This document shows, piece by piece, positions 7,989 to 15,040 of a DNA stretch of 64,000 bases. Under the pieces are notes generated by a model. The model had not been told where the DNA came from. It saw only the letters and a program-made list of their open reading frames with translations, and did no database searches. Within the stretch, counting starts at the first letter, position 1. Each line of letters starts with the position of its first letter. Location of the stretch: assembly GCA_016704305.1 (NCBI GenBank), contig JADJAL010000005.1, forward strand, positions 95,311 through 159,310. The letters are read 5' to 3'. Source of the DNA: Haliea sp. (GTDB lineage: Bacteria > Pseudomonadota > Gammaproteobacteria > Pseudomonadales > Halieaceae). The position numbers were made by a program, and so were the translations under genes.

Positions 7989-8972
7989 TCAACCATCCAC
8001 CGGACTGATCACGCCCATCGCGCCGCGACCCAACACATGGGTGTAGATCTCCGTGGTGGTGACATCCTCATGCCCAAGCAGTTTTTGAATCGTGCGAATG
8101 TCGTAGCCATTTTGTAGCAGGCGCGTGGCGAAACTGTGGCGGAACGTGTGCGCCTTGACGGGTTTCTGGATACCGGTTTTTGTAACTGCGATGCGTATAT
8201 ACCTGCTCAGCATCGTATTGTGTAAGTGATGGCGCCGGACCACGCCTGATCGCGGGTCGATGCCGAGGCGCGTGGAGGGAAACAGATACTGCCACCCCGG
8301 GCTGCGGGCCGCCGCCGGGTATTTGCGCTCCAGCGCATGCGGCATGTACACCTCGCCGTAGCCATCGGCAAGGTCTTGCTGATGCAGCGCCAACACTTTC
8401 TGTATCTGAACCTGCAGCCGCTCCTTCAGCGAAGCGGGCAGGAGGGTGACGCGATCCTTGTCGCCCTTGCCCTGGCGGACAGTGATCGTGTTCAGCGCAA
8501 AATCAATATCTTTGACGCGCAGTACCAGGCATTCATGCAAACGCAGGCCGCAGCCATACAGTAACTCCACCATCAGCCGGGGCGAGCCGGAAAGATGACT
8601 GATAATGGCCTTTGCCTCTTCATGGGTGAGGACCGTAGGCAGCCGCTGCGTTGTCTTGGCGTAACTGAAGCTCAACTGCGGAGGCTCACGACCGAATTAC
8701 TTCGTATAGAGGTACATCAATGCATTCAGCGCGGTGCGCTGTGTGGCTGGCGAGACCGTGCGGTCAACCGCCAGGTGGTTGAGGAAACTCTCGATTTCCG
8801 GCTGGCCCATCTCCGCCGGATGACGCCGCTTGCTGTAGTTGATATACCGCGTGATCCACCGCAGATAGGTGCGCTCAGTCGGAAGCGCATAACCGCGGGC
8901 CCGCATATCGACGCGCAACAGATCCAGGAAACGGGTGGACCCGGGAGGAACAGGAACGCGGATATCATCCAT
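7989..8972 (-). pseudogene. intI: Integron integrase IntI interrupted by in-frame TAA
   Basis: Tyrosine recombinase that inserts and excises gene cassettes at attI/attC. The frame from ATG 8972 (AAGGA upstream) to 7989 is 328 codons, the usual IntI size, broken only by a TAA at 8699-8697 (codon 92). Both halves are in the same frame: YLYTK before, FGREPPQLSFSYAKTTQRLP after. All catalytic residues remain: Arg144 (GLRLHE), Lys in GKGDKDR, His275 and Arg278 (HTFRHS), His301 (LLGHED), Tyr310. The IntI-specific insert ALERKYPAAARSPGWQYLF is at about 215-233, which separates it from XerC/D. It points away from the cassettes. The stop could be a CAA-to-TAA change. Readthrough or reinitiation at TTG 8675 is possible but unsupported. 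Confidence 0.9.
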
Positions 8973-9068
8973 GAGGTTCGGCTTCCTTAGCTGGTGCATA
9001 CCAGAAGTCCAAGCACAACACGGAGACTGAGAGGGCCGCAATCGAATGACCGTTTTTCATTGGAATTA

Positions 9069-9095
9069 GTCTCGGTTTCTCGGGCCGAGACTTTT
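9069..9095 (+). terminator. Possible rho-independent terminator
   Basis: GTCTCGG and CCGAGAC form a 7-bp GC-rich stem around a 9-base loop, followed directly by TTTT. It reads on the plus strand toward the cassettes, so it could insulate the array from upstream transcription. The U-tract is short. Confidence 0.4.
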
Positions 9096-9156
9096 CAAGT
9101 GATTGAAAAATAGGCTCATTCTTGCGAGGGTCGGGGACGCGAGGGCAAACATCTGA

Positions 9157-9190
9157 TCCTGCGCTCGCTGACAAAATCAGTTAGCGCAGG
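9157..9190. other. Strong hairpin, candidate attI region
   Basis: CCTGCGCTCGCTGA and TCAGTTAGCGCAGG pair over 14 positions with two mismatches around a CAAAA loop. The right arm contains GTTAGCG, close to the integrase core GTTRRRY. It lies between intI and the first cassette gene, where attI is expected. It could instead be a decayed attC or an ordinary regulatory hairpin. Confidence 0.35.
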
Positions 9191-9326
9191 AGAATCAGGA
9201 ATTGATGCAATCGAAAAGTTATTGATATATAAATGGATTCCTACGGAAAAGGATTGCCGCTATGCCAGTTCAAATCTCCATGTCTGTTTCTGACTTTGTC
9301 CCAAGAATTAGCTGTTACAAGTCTTT

Positions 9327-9551
9327 ATGACGTATCGATGCTCTAAATGTTCATATATCTTTGGCTCGCGCGAGGCGCTTTGTGAGGATTGGCGAATTCC
9401 AGAAAAATCACTGATCTGCCCAAAGTGTAAGAGTTACCTAGAAGTGCTGAGAAACGAGAATATGGCTACGACAAGAAAAGTTGATCGCGCAGCGCTGGTG
9501 GCAATTGCAACATTCCCTATTGCTCTTTCTATATCTTCTACAAGTTCCTGA
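9327..9551 (+). CDS. Zinc-ribbon cassette protein (cassette 1)
   Basis: 74 residues. The first 40 form a compact zinc-ribbon-like module with two Cys pairs, YRCSKCSY and ICPKCKSY. The last 30 residues look unlike the rest, and another frame just downstream reads FYIFYKFLRDIFGK before a stop, so the original 3' end may have shifted frame near 9490-9540. The DNA is clearly more A/T-rich than the flanking chromosome, typical of integron cassettes. No known function. Confidence 0.6.
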   Translation: MTYRCSKCSYIFGSREALCEDWRIPEKSLICPKCKSYLEVLRNENMATTRKVDRAALVAIATFPIALSISSTSS

Positions 9552-9667
9552 GAGATATATTCGGAAAGTAATTACTAAAGTGGTAAACAATTATTTTGAT
9601 ACCAGTCGTTTTTATAGCTATTACATAAGTATGAGGTCAGGAACAGCCAGCAAAAAAGGGTGTTGGG

Positions 9668-9729
9668 TTGTAACAAGTCACGCCGAAGGCTGAAAGGCCG
9701 CAGGCTGCCGGTTTACCGAAGCGTTAGGT
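9668..9729 (+). repeat. attC1 recombination site (62 bp)
   Basis: Imperfect inverted repeat ending in a consensus core GTTAGGT (GTTRRRY). The 5' core is degenerate, TTGTAAC followed by AAG. It ends cassette 1. The next cassette gene has its ribosome-binding site 5-10 bp after this core, the usual tight packing of cassettes. Confidence 0.75.
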
Positions 9730-9743
9730 GCCAAAGGAGTGTT

Positions 9744-10103
9744 GTGAAATATTTAGTCTTTGTAATTTCAATCATGTCTTCAGTTGTTTCTGCTGAAACA
9801 CTTACAACAGATAACTTCATTATTCAAATTGAGCGTGGCTGTGAAGAAGGCGAAGTAACTTGCGATAAAGTAAGGTTCATATACTCACCTGTTGGCTTCG
9901 ACAAGAAGCAAACCGTCTTTGGAAAAACCGTGCATACGACGTGTGCTGATGGCATTGCACCATGTGCATTTCAAGGCTATGAATTTATAGCTGATGGGGC
10001 GAAGTACTTTTTATTCACAATTCGGGCATGCTGGAAGTTTCAGATAGTGAAGGTAACCAACTGTTGGCGGAGCAAGGAAAGTGGCAGTACTAAAAGCACC
10101 TAA
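9744..10103 (+). CDS. Secreted cassette protein, likely frameshifted near its 3' end (cassette 2)
   Basis: Starts at GTG 9744 behind AAAGGAG. Residues 1-18 form a signal peptide (KYLVFVISIMSSVVSA), followed by a domain with paired Cys: ERGCEEGEVTCDKVRF and HTTCADGIAPCAFQGYEF. Short secreted proteins with this Cys pattern occur in other cassettes and genomes; no function is known to me. After AKYF the frame turns odd. One extra T in the T5 run at 10008-10012 would restore HNSGMLEVSDSEGNQLLAEQ and a stop at 10091-10093. So either a sequencing error or a recent frameshift is likely. The annotated stop lies inside attC2. Confidence 0.7.
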   Translation: MKYLVFVISIMSSVVSAETLTTDNFIIQIERGCEEGEVTCDKVRFIYSPVGFDKKQTVFGKTVHTTCADGIAPCAFQGYEFIADGAKYFLFTIRACWKFQIVKVTNCWRSKESGSTKST

Positions 10104-10184
10104 CAAGGCGCACCAGTTTGCACCTTCGGTGCCGGACGGCAAAACCGCTGCGCGGTTTCGCCGCCGCTGTGCTGTGCGTTATGT
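10098..10184 (+). repeat. attC2 recombination site (87 bp)
   Basis: Begins with 5' core ACCTAAC and ends with GTTATGT. Between them is an imperfect palindrome with GGCGCACCAGTTTGCACCTT and CCGCCGCTGTGCTGTGC arms. It is nearly identical to attC6 in sequence and length, so the two belong to one attC subfamily. Confidence 0.9.
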
Positions 10185-10246
10185 TTCAAGTTCAGTCGCC
10201 TTAGCAGGCGTTTAGTATCCCATTAACAAAGTTCAAGGAGAATTTC

Positions 10247-10351
10247 ATGTCCAAAGGCCAAGATTCAAAAAAAGCGACCAAAAAGAAACCTGAAAAGACG
10301 ATGAAAGAAAAACGCGAAGCTAAAAAGGAAAAAAAAGCCAAAAGAAAATAG
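10247..10351 (+). CDS. 34-residue lysine-rich basic protein (cassette 3)
   Basis: Very small gene with a strong ribosome-binding site (AAGGAG, 7 bases before ATG). The product starts MSKGQDSKKATKKKPEKTMK and has about 17 Lys in 34 residues, with no Cys, Trp or Phe; it is probably disordered and could bind nucleic acid or ribosomes. It is the only sensible plus-strand gene in the cassette bounded by attC2 and attC3. Similar short lysine-rich cassette proteins exist elsewhere, without a known role. The longer minus-strand frame over the same bases looks like a shadow. Confidence 0.7.
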   Translation: MSKGQDSKKATKKKPEKTMKEKREAKKEKKAKRK

Positions 10352-10396
10352 CTGCTAGGTCTTAGTGAAAAGGCCATCAGTCCGTATGGAATCAAA

Positions 10397-10483
10397 ACAT
10401 AACAAGGGCGGGCACAACCGCGCAACAAGTTGCGCTGGACTCGCTACACTGCGTTCCGCTCGCCTGTGCCGCCGGCGTTATGG
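10397..10483 (+). repeat. attC3 recombination site (87 bp)
   Basis: Cores ACATAAC and GTTATGG. The central part contains GCGCTGGACTCGCTACACTG and TTCCGCTCGCCTGTGCC, shared with attC4 and attC5. These three form a second attC subfamily distinct from attC2 and attC6. Confidence 0.85.
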
Positions 10484-10504
10484 GGCCTTTCGACTGAACT
10501 CGCC

Positions 10505-10939
10505 ATGATGATTCGCTTTCTGATCTGCTTAGCAATGATGATCTACTCTGGAACTACATTCTCAGAGTCGTTTGCGCCAGGGGGAGTCGTGGGTCCAGAT
10601 TTTTGCAGGGACCAAGTACCCTATTTGGCGCAACCTATTTCCCCGAGGCATACTGAACTGCCAAGTACCGGTTGCAGTGTTTCATTGTCGTTTCATGTAC
10701 TACCGAACGGAAAGGTAGGGTCTCCCGACTCAGGGAACTTTGATTTAGAAACACTAAGGGAGGTAGCTAGTATTAAACCCGATCACTGTAGCGATAACTA
10801 TGTCACTTCAGTCGTAAAAGCTTTGCGTCATGCTCAATTTGCACCGTCGGGCGTCGGCTATGAATGTACATATACATACAATTTTGTACCTGAGCATTCG
10901 CAGTATCTTATGCGTATTTTCAATTCAACAGCCCCATAA
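10505..10939 (+). CDS. Secreted TonB-C-terminal-like protein (cassette 4)
   Basis: 144 residues from ATG 10505 (a second ATG follows at once). N-terminal signal peptide MMIRFLICLAMMIYSGTTFS, then a domain with SVSLSFHVLPNGKVGSPDS and VVKALRHAQFAPSG, the pattern of a TonB C-terminal domain. It lacks the N-terminal membrane anchor plus proline linker of true TonB, so it is more likely a free periplasmic protein with this fold. The stop TAA overlaps the start of attC4. No clear Shine-Dalgarno sequence. Confidence 0.65.
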   Translation: MMIRFLICLAMMIYSGTTFSESFAPGGVVGPDFCRDQVPYLAQPISPRHTELPSTGCSVSLSFHVLPNGKVGSPDSGNFDLETLREVASIKPDHCSDNYVTSVVKALRHAQFAPSGVGYECTYTYNFVPEHSQYLMRIFNSTAP

Positions 10940-11012
10940 CAAGTCCGGGCGCCGCGCACTTCGTGCGCTGGACTACACTGCGTTCCGCTCGCCCGTGCCG
11001 GAAGCGTTATAG
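10934..11012 (+). repeat. attC4 recombination site (79 bp)
   Basis: Cores CCATAAC and GTTATAG. The internal GCGCACTTCGTGCGC stem and CTGCGTTCCGCTCGCCCGTG match attC3 and attC5. It contains the stop codon of the cassette 4 gene. Confidence 0.85.
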
Positions 11013-11023
11013 GCTCTAGGAGC

Positions 11024-11386
11024 TTGAAGCAACTCAAAGCTAGGGAGTGGCTGCAACTCGGTTTAATGTTTCCACTGGTTTTGTGGGGCTTGTTTTTATT
11101 CGGATATTTTATGTCGCCAAGTCGAATTGAAATTGGCAATTCCCAATCTGGCAAATGCTACCTGCCTTTGTATTCCTATACGGAGCTTGAGCCATACGCG
11201 GCGGTATTGTGCAGTGTCCCCAATAAAGGATTATCTATAGTCAGAATCCACAGTAATTCCTCGGCTCCGATAACAGTAAATCACCCCGGTGATGTTATTG
11301 TCATCTCGGCTATATTTGTAACAAGCGTGATTGCATGGCTTCTATTTGCTCGCAGAATGGTGTCCTTGTATGTTCCGGGCCTATAA
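11024..11386 (+). CDS. Two-helix membrane protein (cassette 5)
   Basis: Up to 120 residues with a transmembrane helix at about 13-31 (GLMFPLVLWGLFLFGYFM), a middle domain of about 60 residues with two Cys (GKCYLPLYSY, AVLCSVPN), and a second helix near the C-terminus (VIVISAIFVTSVIAWLLF). The start is uncertain: TTG 11024 has AGGAG very close upstream; ATG 11066 falls within the first helix. The stop overlaps attC5. Unknown function; the topology suggests a periplasmic domain between two helices. Confidence 0.6.
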   Translation: MKQLKAREWLQLGLMFPLVLWGLFLFGYFMSPSRIEIGNSQSGKCYLPLYSYTELEPYAAVLCSVPNKGLSIVRIHSNSSAPITVNHPGDVIVISAIFVTSVIAWLLFARRMVSLYVPGL

Positions 11387-11455
11387 CAAGGCCGGGCACG
11401 CCGCGCACTTCGTGCGCTGGACTCGCTACGCTCGCCCGTGCCGGCAGCGTTACAT
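11381..11455 (+). repeat. attC5 recombination site (75 bp)
   Basis: Cores CTATAAC and GTTACAT. The palindromic interior contains GCGCACTTCGTGCGCTGGAC and GCTCGCCCGTGCCGGC, as in attC4. It holds the stop codon of the cassette 5 gene. Confidence 0.82.
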
Positions 11456-11467
11456 GTGCTCGAATCG

Positions 11468-11662
11468 ATGATCGCGATAAGTCTAAGTGTCCTATTCTGC
11501 CTTTGGATTCTGTTCTTGGGCGGAGCCAGTCGTCTCGAAAATACGCTTGCTGGGTACTTCGAATTCGGTCTCGTTGGCAGCAGTGCTTCTGCTATCCGCG
11601 TTCTAGCATGGGTGTATCTGTTGCTCGCCGGTTTCTTTCTCATTAATGGGGCATTTTCATAG
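11468..11662 (+). CDS. Small two-helix membrane protein (cassette 6)
   Basis: 64 residues from ATG 11468, 13 bp after the attC5 core. Two predicted helices: MIAISLSVLFCLWILFLGG and IRVLAWVYLLLAGFFLINGA, joined by a short loop. No recognised family. No visible ribosome-binding site. It fits the common integron theme of short membrane proteins. Confidence 0.6.
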   Translation: MIAISLSVLFCLWILFLGGASRLENTLAGYFEFGLVGSSASAIRVLAWVYLLLAGFFLINGAFS

Positions 11663-11677
11663 CATGCATACTCGCAC

Positions 11678-11760
11678 ATGTAACAAGGCGCACCAGTACG
11701 CGCCTTCGGCGCCGGACGGCAAAACCGCTACGCGGTTTCGCCGCCGCTGTGCTGGGCGTT
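11678..11760 (+). repeat. attC6 recombination site interrupted by the IS (left part)
   Basis: 5' core ATGTAAC and an interior nearly identical to attC2 (GGCGCACCAGTACGCGCCTT, CCGCCGCTGTGCTGGGC). The 3' core is cut: GTT at 11758-11760, then the insertion sequence. Just after the IS comes GTTATGT at 13533-13539. Joining the parts restores a core identical to that of attC2. Confidence 0.75.
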
Positions 11761-13532
11761 GAGGTTGTAGAAAAACACTCAAAAATAAGCATATTTCTGA
11801 TAAAATGTGGCATCGCCAACGGAGTGGACACATGCCAAACTTCAAGCCGCATAACTACGACCAATCCGCGATGGTCGTCATCAACTTCGAAGAACAATTA
11901 GCGCTCGATTCCTTCGCACTGACACTGCACCACCTCATAGATAACAGCATCGATCTTTCAGCATTCCACGACAAATACAATAACGATGCCGGTGGGCGCG
12001 CAGCCTACATTCCGTCCATCCTGCTGAAGATTGTTCTATTCGCCTATGCCAAGGGTGTGCAGTCCAGCCGCGAGATTCAGTGGCAGTGCGAACACAACAT
12101 TATTTTCAAGGCCCTCTCCTGCGACAGCGTGCCGCACTGGACCAGCATTTCCAACTTTATCAGTGCCTATCCCGATGCCATTCAGTCCGTGTTCGAGCAA
12201 GTTCTACTGACTTGTGACAGTCGAGGCCTGCTCGGCCACGAACTACTGGCCATCGACGGCTGCAAGATGTCTTCCAATGCCGCCAAGGAACACTCCGGTA
12301 CGCTGGAAGAGTTCAAACAGAAGCGGGAGAAGATCCGAAAGCGCATCCAACACTGCATGAAGGAACACAAGAAGCTGGATAAACGCAAACCCCGCGAGCG
12401 CGAGCGCAAGGAGCGCCTGGAGCAGCAACTGGCGTCACTCGATAAGCACTTCGAAAAGATCGACCAGTTCCTAAAGACAGCAACCCCAAGGATGGGGCAG
12501 GGTAAACGGTCGAAGGAAGTTAAAAGCAATCTCACCGACAATGAGTCGGCCAAGATGACGACGAGCAAGGGCACGATACAGGGCTACAACGGCATCGCGA
12601 CCGTGGATAAAAAGCACCAGATCATCGTGGACGCACAAGCCTTTGGCGAGGGCCAGGAACACCACACGCTGCAACCCGTGCTGGAATCCGTAAAGGCAAC
12701 GTACCAGCGCACGGGCATCAGCGAGGACGTGTTCGCCGAAGGCATCATCGTCACGGCTGACACCGGGTACTCCAATGAAGACAACAACGCGTATCTGAAA
12801 GAAGAAGGCATCGACGCCTATATACCCGACAACAAGTTCCGCTCGCGCGACCCGAAGTTCAAACACCAGAAGACCCGGCACGGCAAACGGCACCAGGATA
12901 AAGTCGTGGGCATTCAGCCCGTGATACCGGCGAGTGAGTTCACGTTCAATCCCAAGAAGAAAACCTGTGTCTGCCCGGCGGGCAATACCATGTGGCTGAA
13001 AAGCGAAACCACGCACGGTGCAGACCGATCCAAGCTCGCCTTCGAGGGCAAGCTGACGGACTGCCGCCGCTGCGCGCTGAAACACGATTGCATGCGCAAT
13101 CCTGCGTCGGCCGATACGCGCGAGGGCCACGGGCGACAAGTGTCGTTTACCGTCTCCACAGGCCGGTCCGCCACGGAGTGGATGATGCGCCGCGTCGACA
13201 GTGCGATCGGCAAGCATTACTACAGTCACCGCATGTCGGTGGTGGAGCCAGTCTTTGCCAACATCGGCACGAACAAGGGCCTGGATCGCTTTACGTTGCG
13301 AGGTAAACAGAAGGTGCAGGGCCAATGGCGGTTGTATTGCATGGTGCATAACATAGAGAAGCTGATGCGGTATGGTGCGATAACGTAAGTACACAGGGAT
13401 ATCCACAGCCCCGCGTGCGTAATGCGCACTGTGGCGATTATGTTAAAGGGTTTGGTGGTATTTTGAGCAGGCGAGTGGAGAGGAGTATGCGGATGAAAAA
13501 CACGAATTTTGAAGTCGTTTTCCTACAGACTC
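11761..13532 (+). mobile_element. IS1182-like insertion sequence, 1772 bp
   Basis: Bounded by imperfect inverted ends: left GAGGTTGTAGAAAAACACTC, right (reverse complement) GAGTCTGTAGGAAAACGACT. It contains one full transposase gene. GTT lies on both sides, consistent with a 3-bp target duplication inside the attC core, although the exact ends are my best alignment. Size and transposase agree with the IS1182 family. Confidence 0.65.
11832..13388 (+). CDS. IS1182 family transposase
   Basis: 518 residues from ATG 11832 with GGAG upstream. DDE-type transposase: an N-terminal domain with YDQSAMVVINFEEQL and helix-rich SREIQWQCEHNIIFKAL; LLAIDGCKMSSNAAKEHSG carries the first catalytic Asp; VTADTGYSNEDNNAYL the second; a C-terminal Cys cluster (CVCPAGN, CRRCALKHDC) precedes SVVEPVFANIGTNKGLDRF with the likely catalytic Glu. 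The frame is intact, so the element may be active. The GC-richness is higher than in the cassettes around it. Confidence 0.9.
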   Translation: MPNFKPHNYDQSAMVVINFEEQLALDSFALTLHHLIDNSIDLSAFHDKYNNDAGGRAAYIPSILLKIVLFAYAKGVQSSREIQWQCEHNIIFKALSCDSVPHWTSISNFISAYPDAIQSVFEQVLLTCDSRGLLGHELLAIDGCKMSSNAAKEHSGTLEEFKQKREKIRKRIQHCMKEHKKLDKRKPRERERKERLEQQLASLDKHFEKIDQFLKTATPRMGQGKRSKEVKSNLTDNESAKMTTSKGTIQGYNGIATVDKKHQIIVDAQAFGEGQEHHTLQPVLESVKATYQRTGISEDVFAEGIIVTADTGYSNEDNNAYLKEEGIDAYIPDNKFRSRDPKFKHQKTRHGKRHQDKVVGIQPVIPASEFTFNPKKKTCVCPAGNTMWLKSETTHGADRSKLAFEGKLTDCRRCALKHDCMRNPASADTREGHGRQVSFTVSTGRSATEWMMRRVDSAIGKHYYSHRMSVVEPVFANIGTNKGLDRFTLRGKQKVQGQWRLYCMVHNIEKLMRYGAIT

Positions 13533-13589
13533 GTTATGTGTTTCCAGTTGCTAACTTGGTGTAAGTCCAACGTCCAGAGGTTCGTCAAA

Positions 13590-13796
13590 TTGCTCGATAC
13601 CTGGTCTCTAATTCTTGGTTTGGTATTTGGCTCAATAGGGTTCGGGTATTTCATCTATGGCAAGAAGCAAGCAAACCTGGTTGCGCGATATAGCGGTATT
13701 GCGCTGATGATTTTTCCTTACTTTGTTGAGAACAAGTATGCTGCTCTGGTGGTGGGCGTCGTGTTAATGGCGCTGCCAAAATTTATTCAGCTGTAG
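13590..13796 (+). CDS. Small membrane protein of the 'amino acid transport protein' type (cassette 7)
   Basis: About 68 residues: LLDTWSLILGLVFGSIGFGY, then FIYGKKQANLVARYSG and a second helix GIALMIFPYFVENKYAALVV ending LPKFIQL. Short proteins with GLVFGSIGxGYFxYGKKQ are widespread and often named amino acid transport protein without experimental support. The frame is open back to 13509, inside the IS right end. The conserved part begins at TTG 13590 with AGAGG about 10 bases upstream, so I prefer that start. The cassette originally began at the core GTTATGT at 13533. Confidence 0.7.
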   Translation: MLDTWSLILGLVFGSIGFGYFIYGKKQANLVARYSGIALMIFPYFVENKYAALVVGVVLMALPKFIQL

Positions 13797-13821
13797 ATGA
13801 ATTGTGATCGGGAAAGGGCGC

Positions 13822-13947
13822 ACATAACCAAGCGTTCAGCGCGGACAGTTTGCAGCGGGGCATTTAGCTGCGCAAAATTTTACGCCCCGCTGCAAACCAC
13901 TCCGCCGGCAAGTCGGCTGCGTTCTGCCGGTTAACTTGGCGCTAATT
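13822..13947 (+). repeat. attC7-like site (about 126 bp)
   Basis: 5' core ACATAAC followed by CAAGCG. The 3' side is CTTGGC then GCTAATT, a degenerate core. The interior holds a near-perfect stem, GTTTGCAGCGGGGC and GCCCCGCTGCAAAC. The larger size and decayed 3' core set it apart from attC2-6. Confidence 0.6.
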
Positions 13948-13953
13948 GCCCTC

Positions 13954-13983
13954 TTGAGCATCGAGACGCTATAACGTTATAAT
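13954..13983 (+). promoter_or_regulatory. Sigma-70-type promoter for the toxin-antitoxin cassette
   Basis: TTGAGC and TATAAT separated by 18 bases, 27 bp upstream of the antitoxin ATG. The perfect 10-bp palindrome ATAACGTTAT (13971-13980) overlaps the -10 box and is a plausible operator for autorepression by the antitoxin. Toxin-antitoxin cassettes often carry their own promoters. Confidence 0.65.
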
Positions 13984-14009
13984 GTCACGATGTTGATCCG
14001 GAGGTCACA

Positions 14010-14243
14010 ATGAGCAATCTATCCAAGCGCTCTACTATCTATTTTGAACCGAGTATTCACCAAGCCCTAAAAGTAAAGGCTGCCTCGTCACATCTGTCCG
14101 TGTCTGAGCTCGTTGATGAAGCAGTACGTCTTCTAATGAGTGAAGATCAAGAGGATTTAGCGGCATTTTCCGAGCGGGAGAGCGAAAGAGAAATTAGCTA
14201 TGAAGCCTTGCTTAATGATTTGAAGAAGCATGGCAAAATATAA
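14010..14243 (+). CDS. ParD/CopG-like ribbon-helix-helix antitoxin (cassette 8)
   Basis: 77 residues with GGAGG before the ATG. The N-terminus KRSTIYFEPSIHQALKVKAA resembles a ribbon-helix-helix DNA-binding strand and helix, followed by LSVSELVDEAVRLLM. The acidic C-terminal part (DLAAFSERESEREISYEALL) would bind and block the toxin. It overlaps the toxin start by 14 bp. It probably represses its own promoter. Confidence 0.8.
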   Translation: MSNLSKRSTIYFEPSIHQALKVKAASSHLSVSELVDEAVRLLMSEDQEDLAAFSERESEREISYEALLNDLKKHGKI

Positions 14244-14493
14244 AATCACTTTTAAGAAGTCTGTTGCCAAAGATTTACGGGGTATTCCCTCCGCTGACGT
14301 CAAGCGCATACTGCAAACTATCGATAGCCTGGCAGAGAATCCGAGGGCGGAAGGTTGCGTCAAACTTTCTGCACAGGAACGCTACAGGGTGCGGCAAGGT
14401 GTTTACCGTATCGTCTATGAAATACGGGAAGAGTCACTCATTGTGCAAGTAGTTAAAGTGGCGCACAGATCATCTATGTACAAGGGCAATTAA
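14230..14493 (+). CDS. RelE/ParE family toxin (cassette 8)
   Basis: 87 residues. MAKYKITFKKSVAKDLRGIP, then LAENPRAEGCVKLSAQERYR and VYRIVYEIREESLIVQVVKV are typical of the RelE/ParE fold. RelE-type members cleave mRNA at the ribosome and ParE-type members poison gyrase; which applies here cannot be decided by eye. Translationally coupled to the antitoxin. Its stop overlaps attC8. In cassette arrays such pairs are thought to stabilise the array against deletion. Confidence 0.82.
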   Translation: MAKYKITFKKSVAKDLRGIPSADVKRILQTIDSLAENPRAEGCVKLSAQERYRVRQGVYRIVYEIREESLIVQVVKVAHRSSMYKGN

Positions 14494-14544
14494 CAAGGCC
14501 ATGTTGCGGACAACTTGCAGTTACCGCAAGCGGCGGCGTTAGGC
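14488..14544 (+). repeat. attC8 recombination site (57 bp)
   Basis: Short attC with cores AATTAAC and GTTAGGC, the latter a full GTTRRRY match. Interior GGCCATGTTGCGGACAACTT and GCAAGCGGCGGC. It contains the toxin stop codon. Confidence 0.75.
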
Positions 14545-14557
14545 CGAGGAGGCACGC

Positions 14558-15040
14558 ATGCACCTGTCAGTTCTTGCCCTTCAAAGCGTGCTTCAGGCAG
14601 CGACAACGCATTCGACCAAGGTAGTAGACGTCGCAAGGGATCGCATGGCATCTGACGCCGTTTGCATCTGGGCTTGGCGAGTTGATGAAGAACGAGATCT
14701 CCAACAAATCCGAGCCGATCACATTCAAACGGCTGAGCTACCTGGCCTTAGTGTCAGCTGCCTCGTCTTTGCAACGGATCTTGAGGTTCTTCAGACAGTG
14801 AGACTTGCAGCGATTCGAAGCCCGGTAGTTATCAAGGATGGTCAGCGAGTCATGATCCACAGTGAACCATTGGACAGTGGTCTCCTGCTAAGTCTCTTTC
14901 TCGCGGCCAAAATGCAACCATGTCCGTGCCTGAGTCTGGTGCTAAATGCGAGTGCGCTACCAGTCGCTCGGTGGCCGTGGCGTCGGCGTGCTTTGCGCTA
15001 TGCGTGTACGTGGCCGCCGCCCCGCCATGGGTCGGTTTAA
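14558..15040 (+). CDS. Cassette protein of unknown function (cassette 9)
   Basis: Starts at ATG 14558 with GAGGAGG six bases upstream, 13 bp after the attC8 core. Residues 1-125 look like a folded soluble protein (RDRMASDAVCIWAWRVDEE, LPGLSVSCLVFATDLEVLQ). The last 35 residues are Arg/Trp/Pro-rich and overlap a decayed attC-like palindrome, so the real end was probably near 14945 and has been lost by a small change. I do not recognise the family. Confidence 0.6.
   Translation: MHLSVLALQSVLQAATTHSTKVVDVARDRMASDAVCIWAWRVDEERDLQQIRADHIQTAELPGLSVSCLVFATDLEVLQTVRLAAIRSPVVIKDGQRVMIHSEPLDSGLLLSLFLAAKMQPCPCLSLVLNASALPVARWPWRRRALRYACTWPPPRHGSV

Larger units (their letters stand above)
8973..9326. other. 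Integron platform region (expected attI and promoters)
   Basis: Non-coding stretch between intI and the first cassette gene, where attI and the divergent integrase and cassette promoters should lie. I can point to two hairpins (9069-9095 and 9157-9190) and a short palindrome CTGGTGCATACCAG at 8991-9004 close to the intI start. I find no CTGT-N8-ACAG LexA box here. A core-like GTTAGCG at 9180 is the best guess for the recombination point but does not fully match GTTRRRY. Confidence 0.5.

Noticed and set aside
8991..9004. LexA box in front of intI
   Set aside because: CTGGTGCATACCAG is palindromic but has the wrong half-sites and spacing for LexA.
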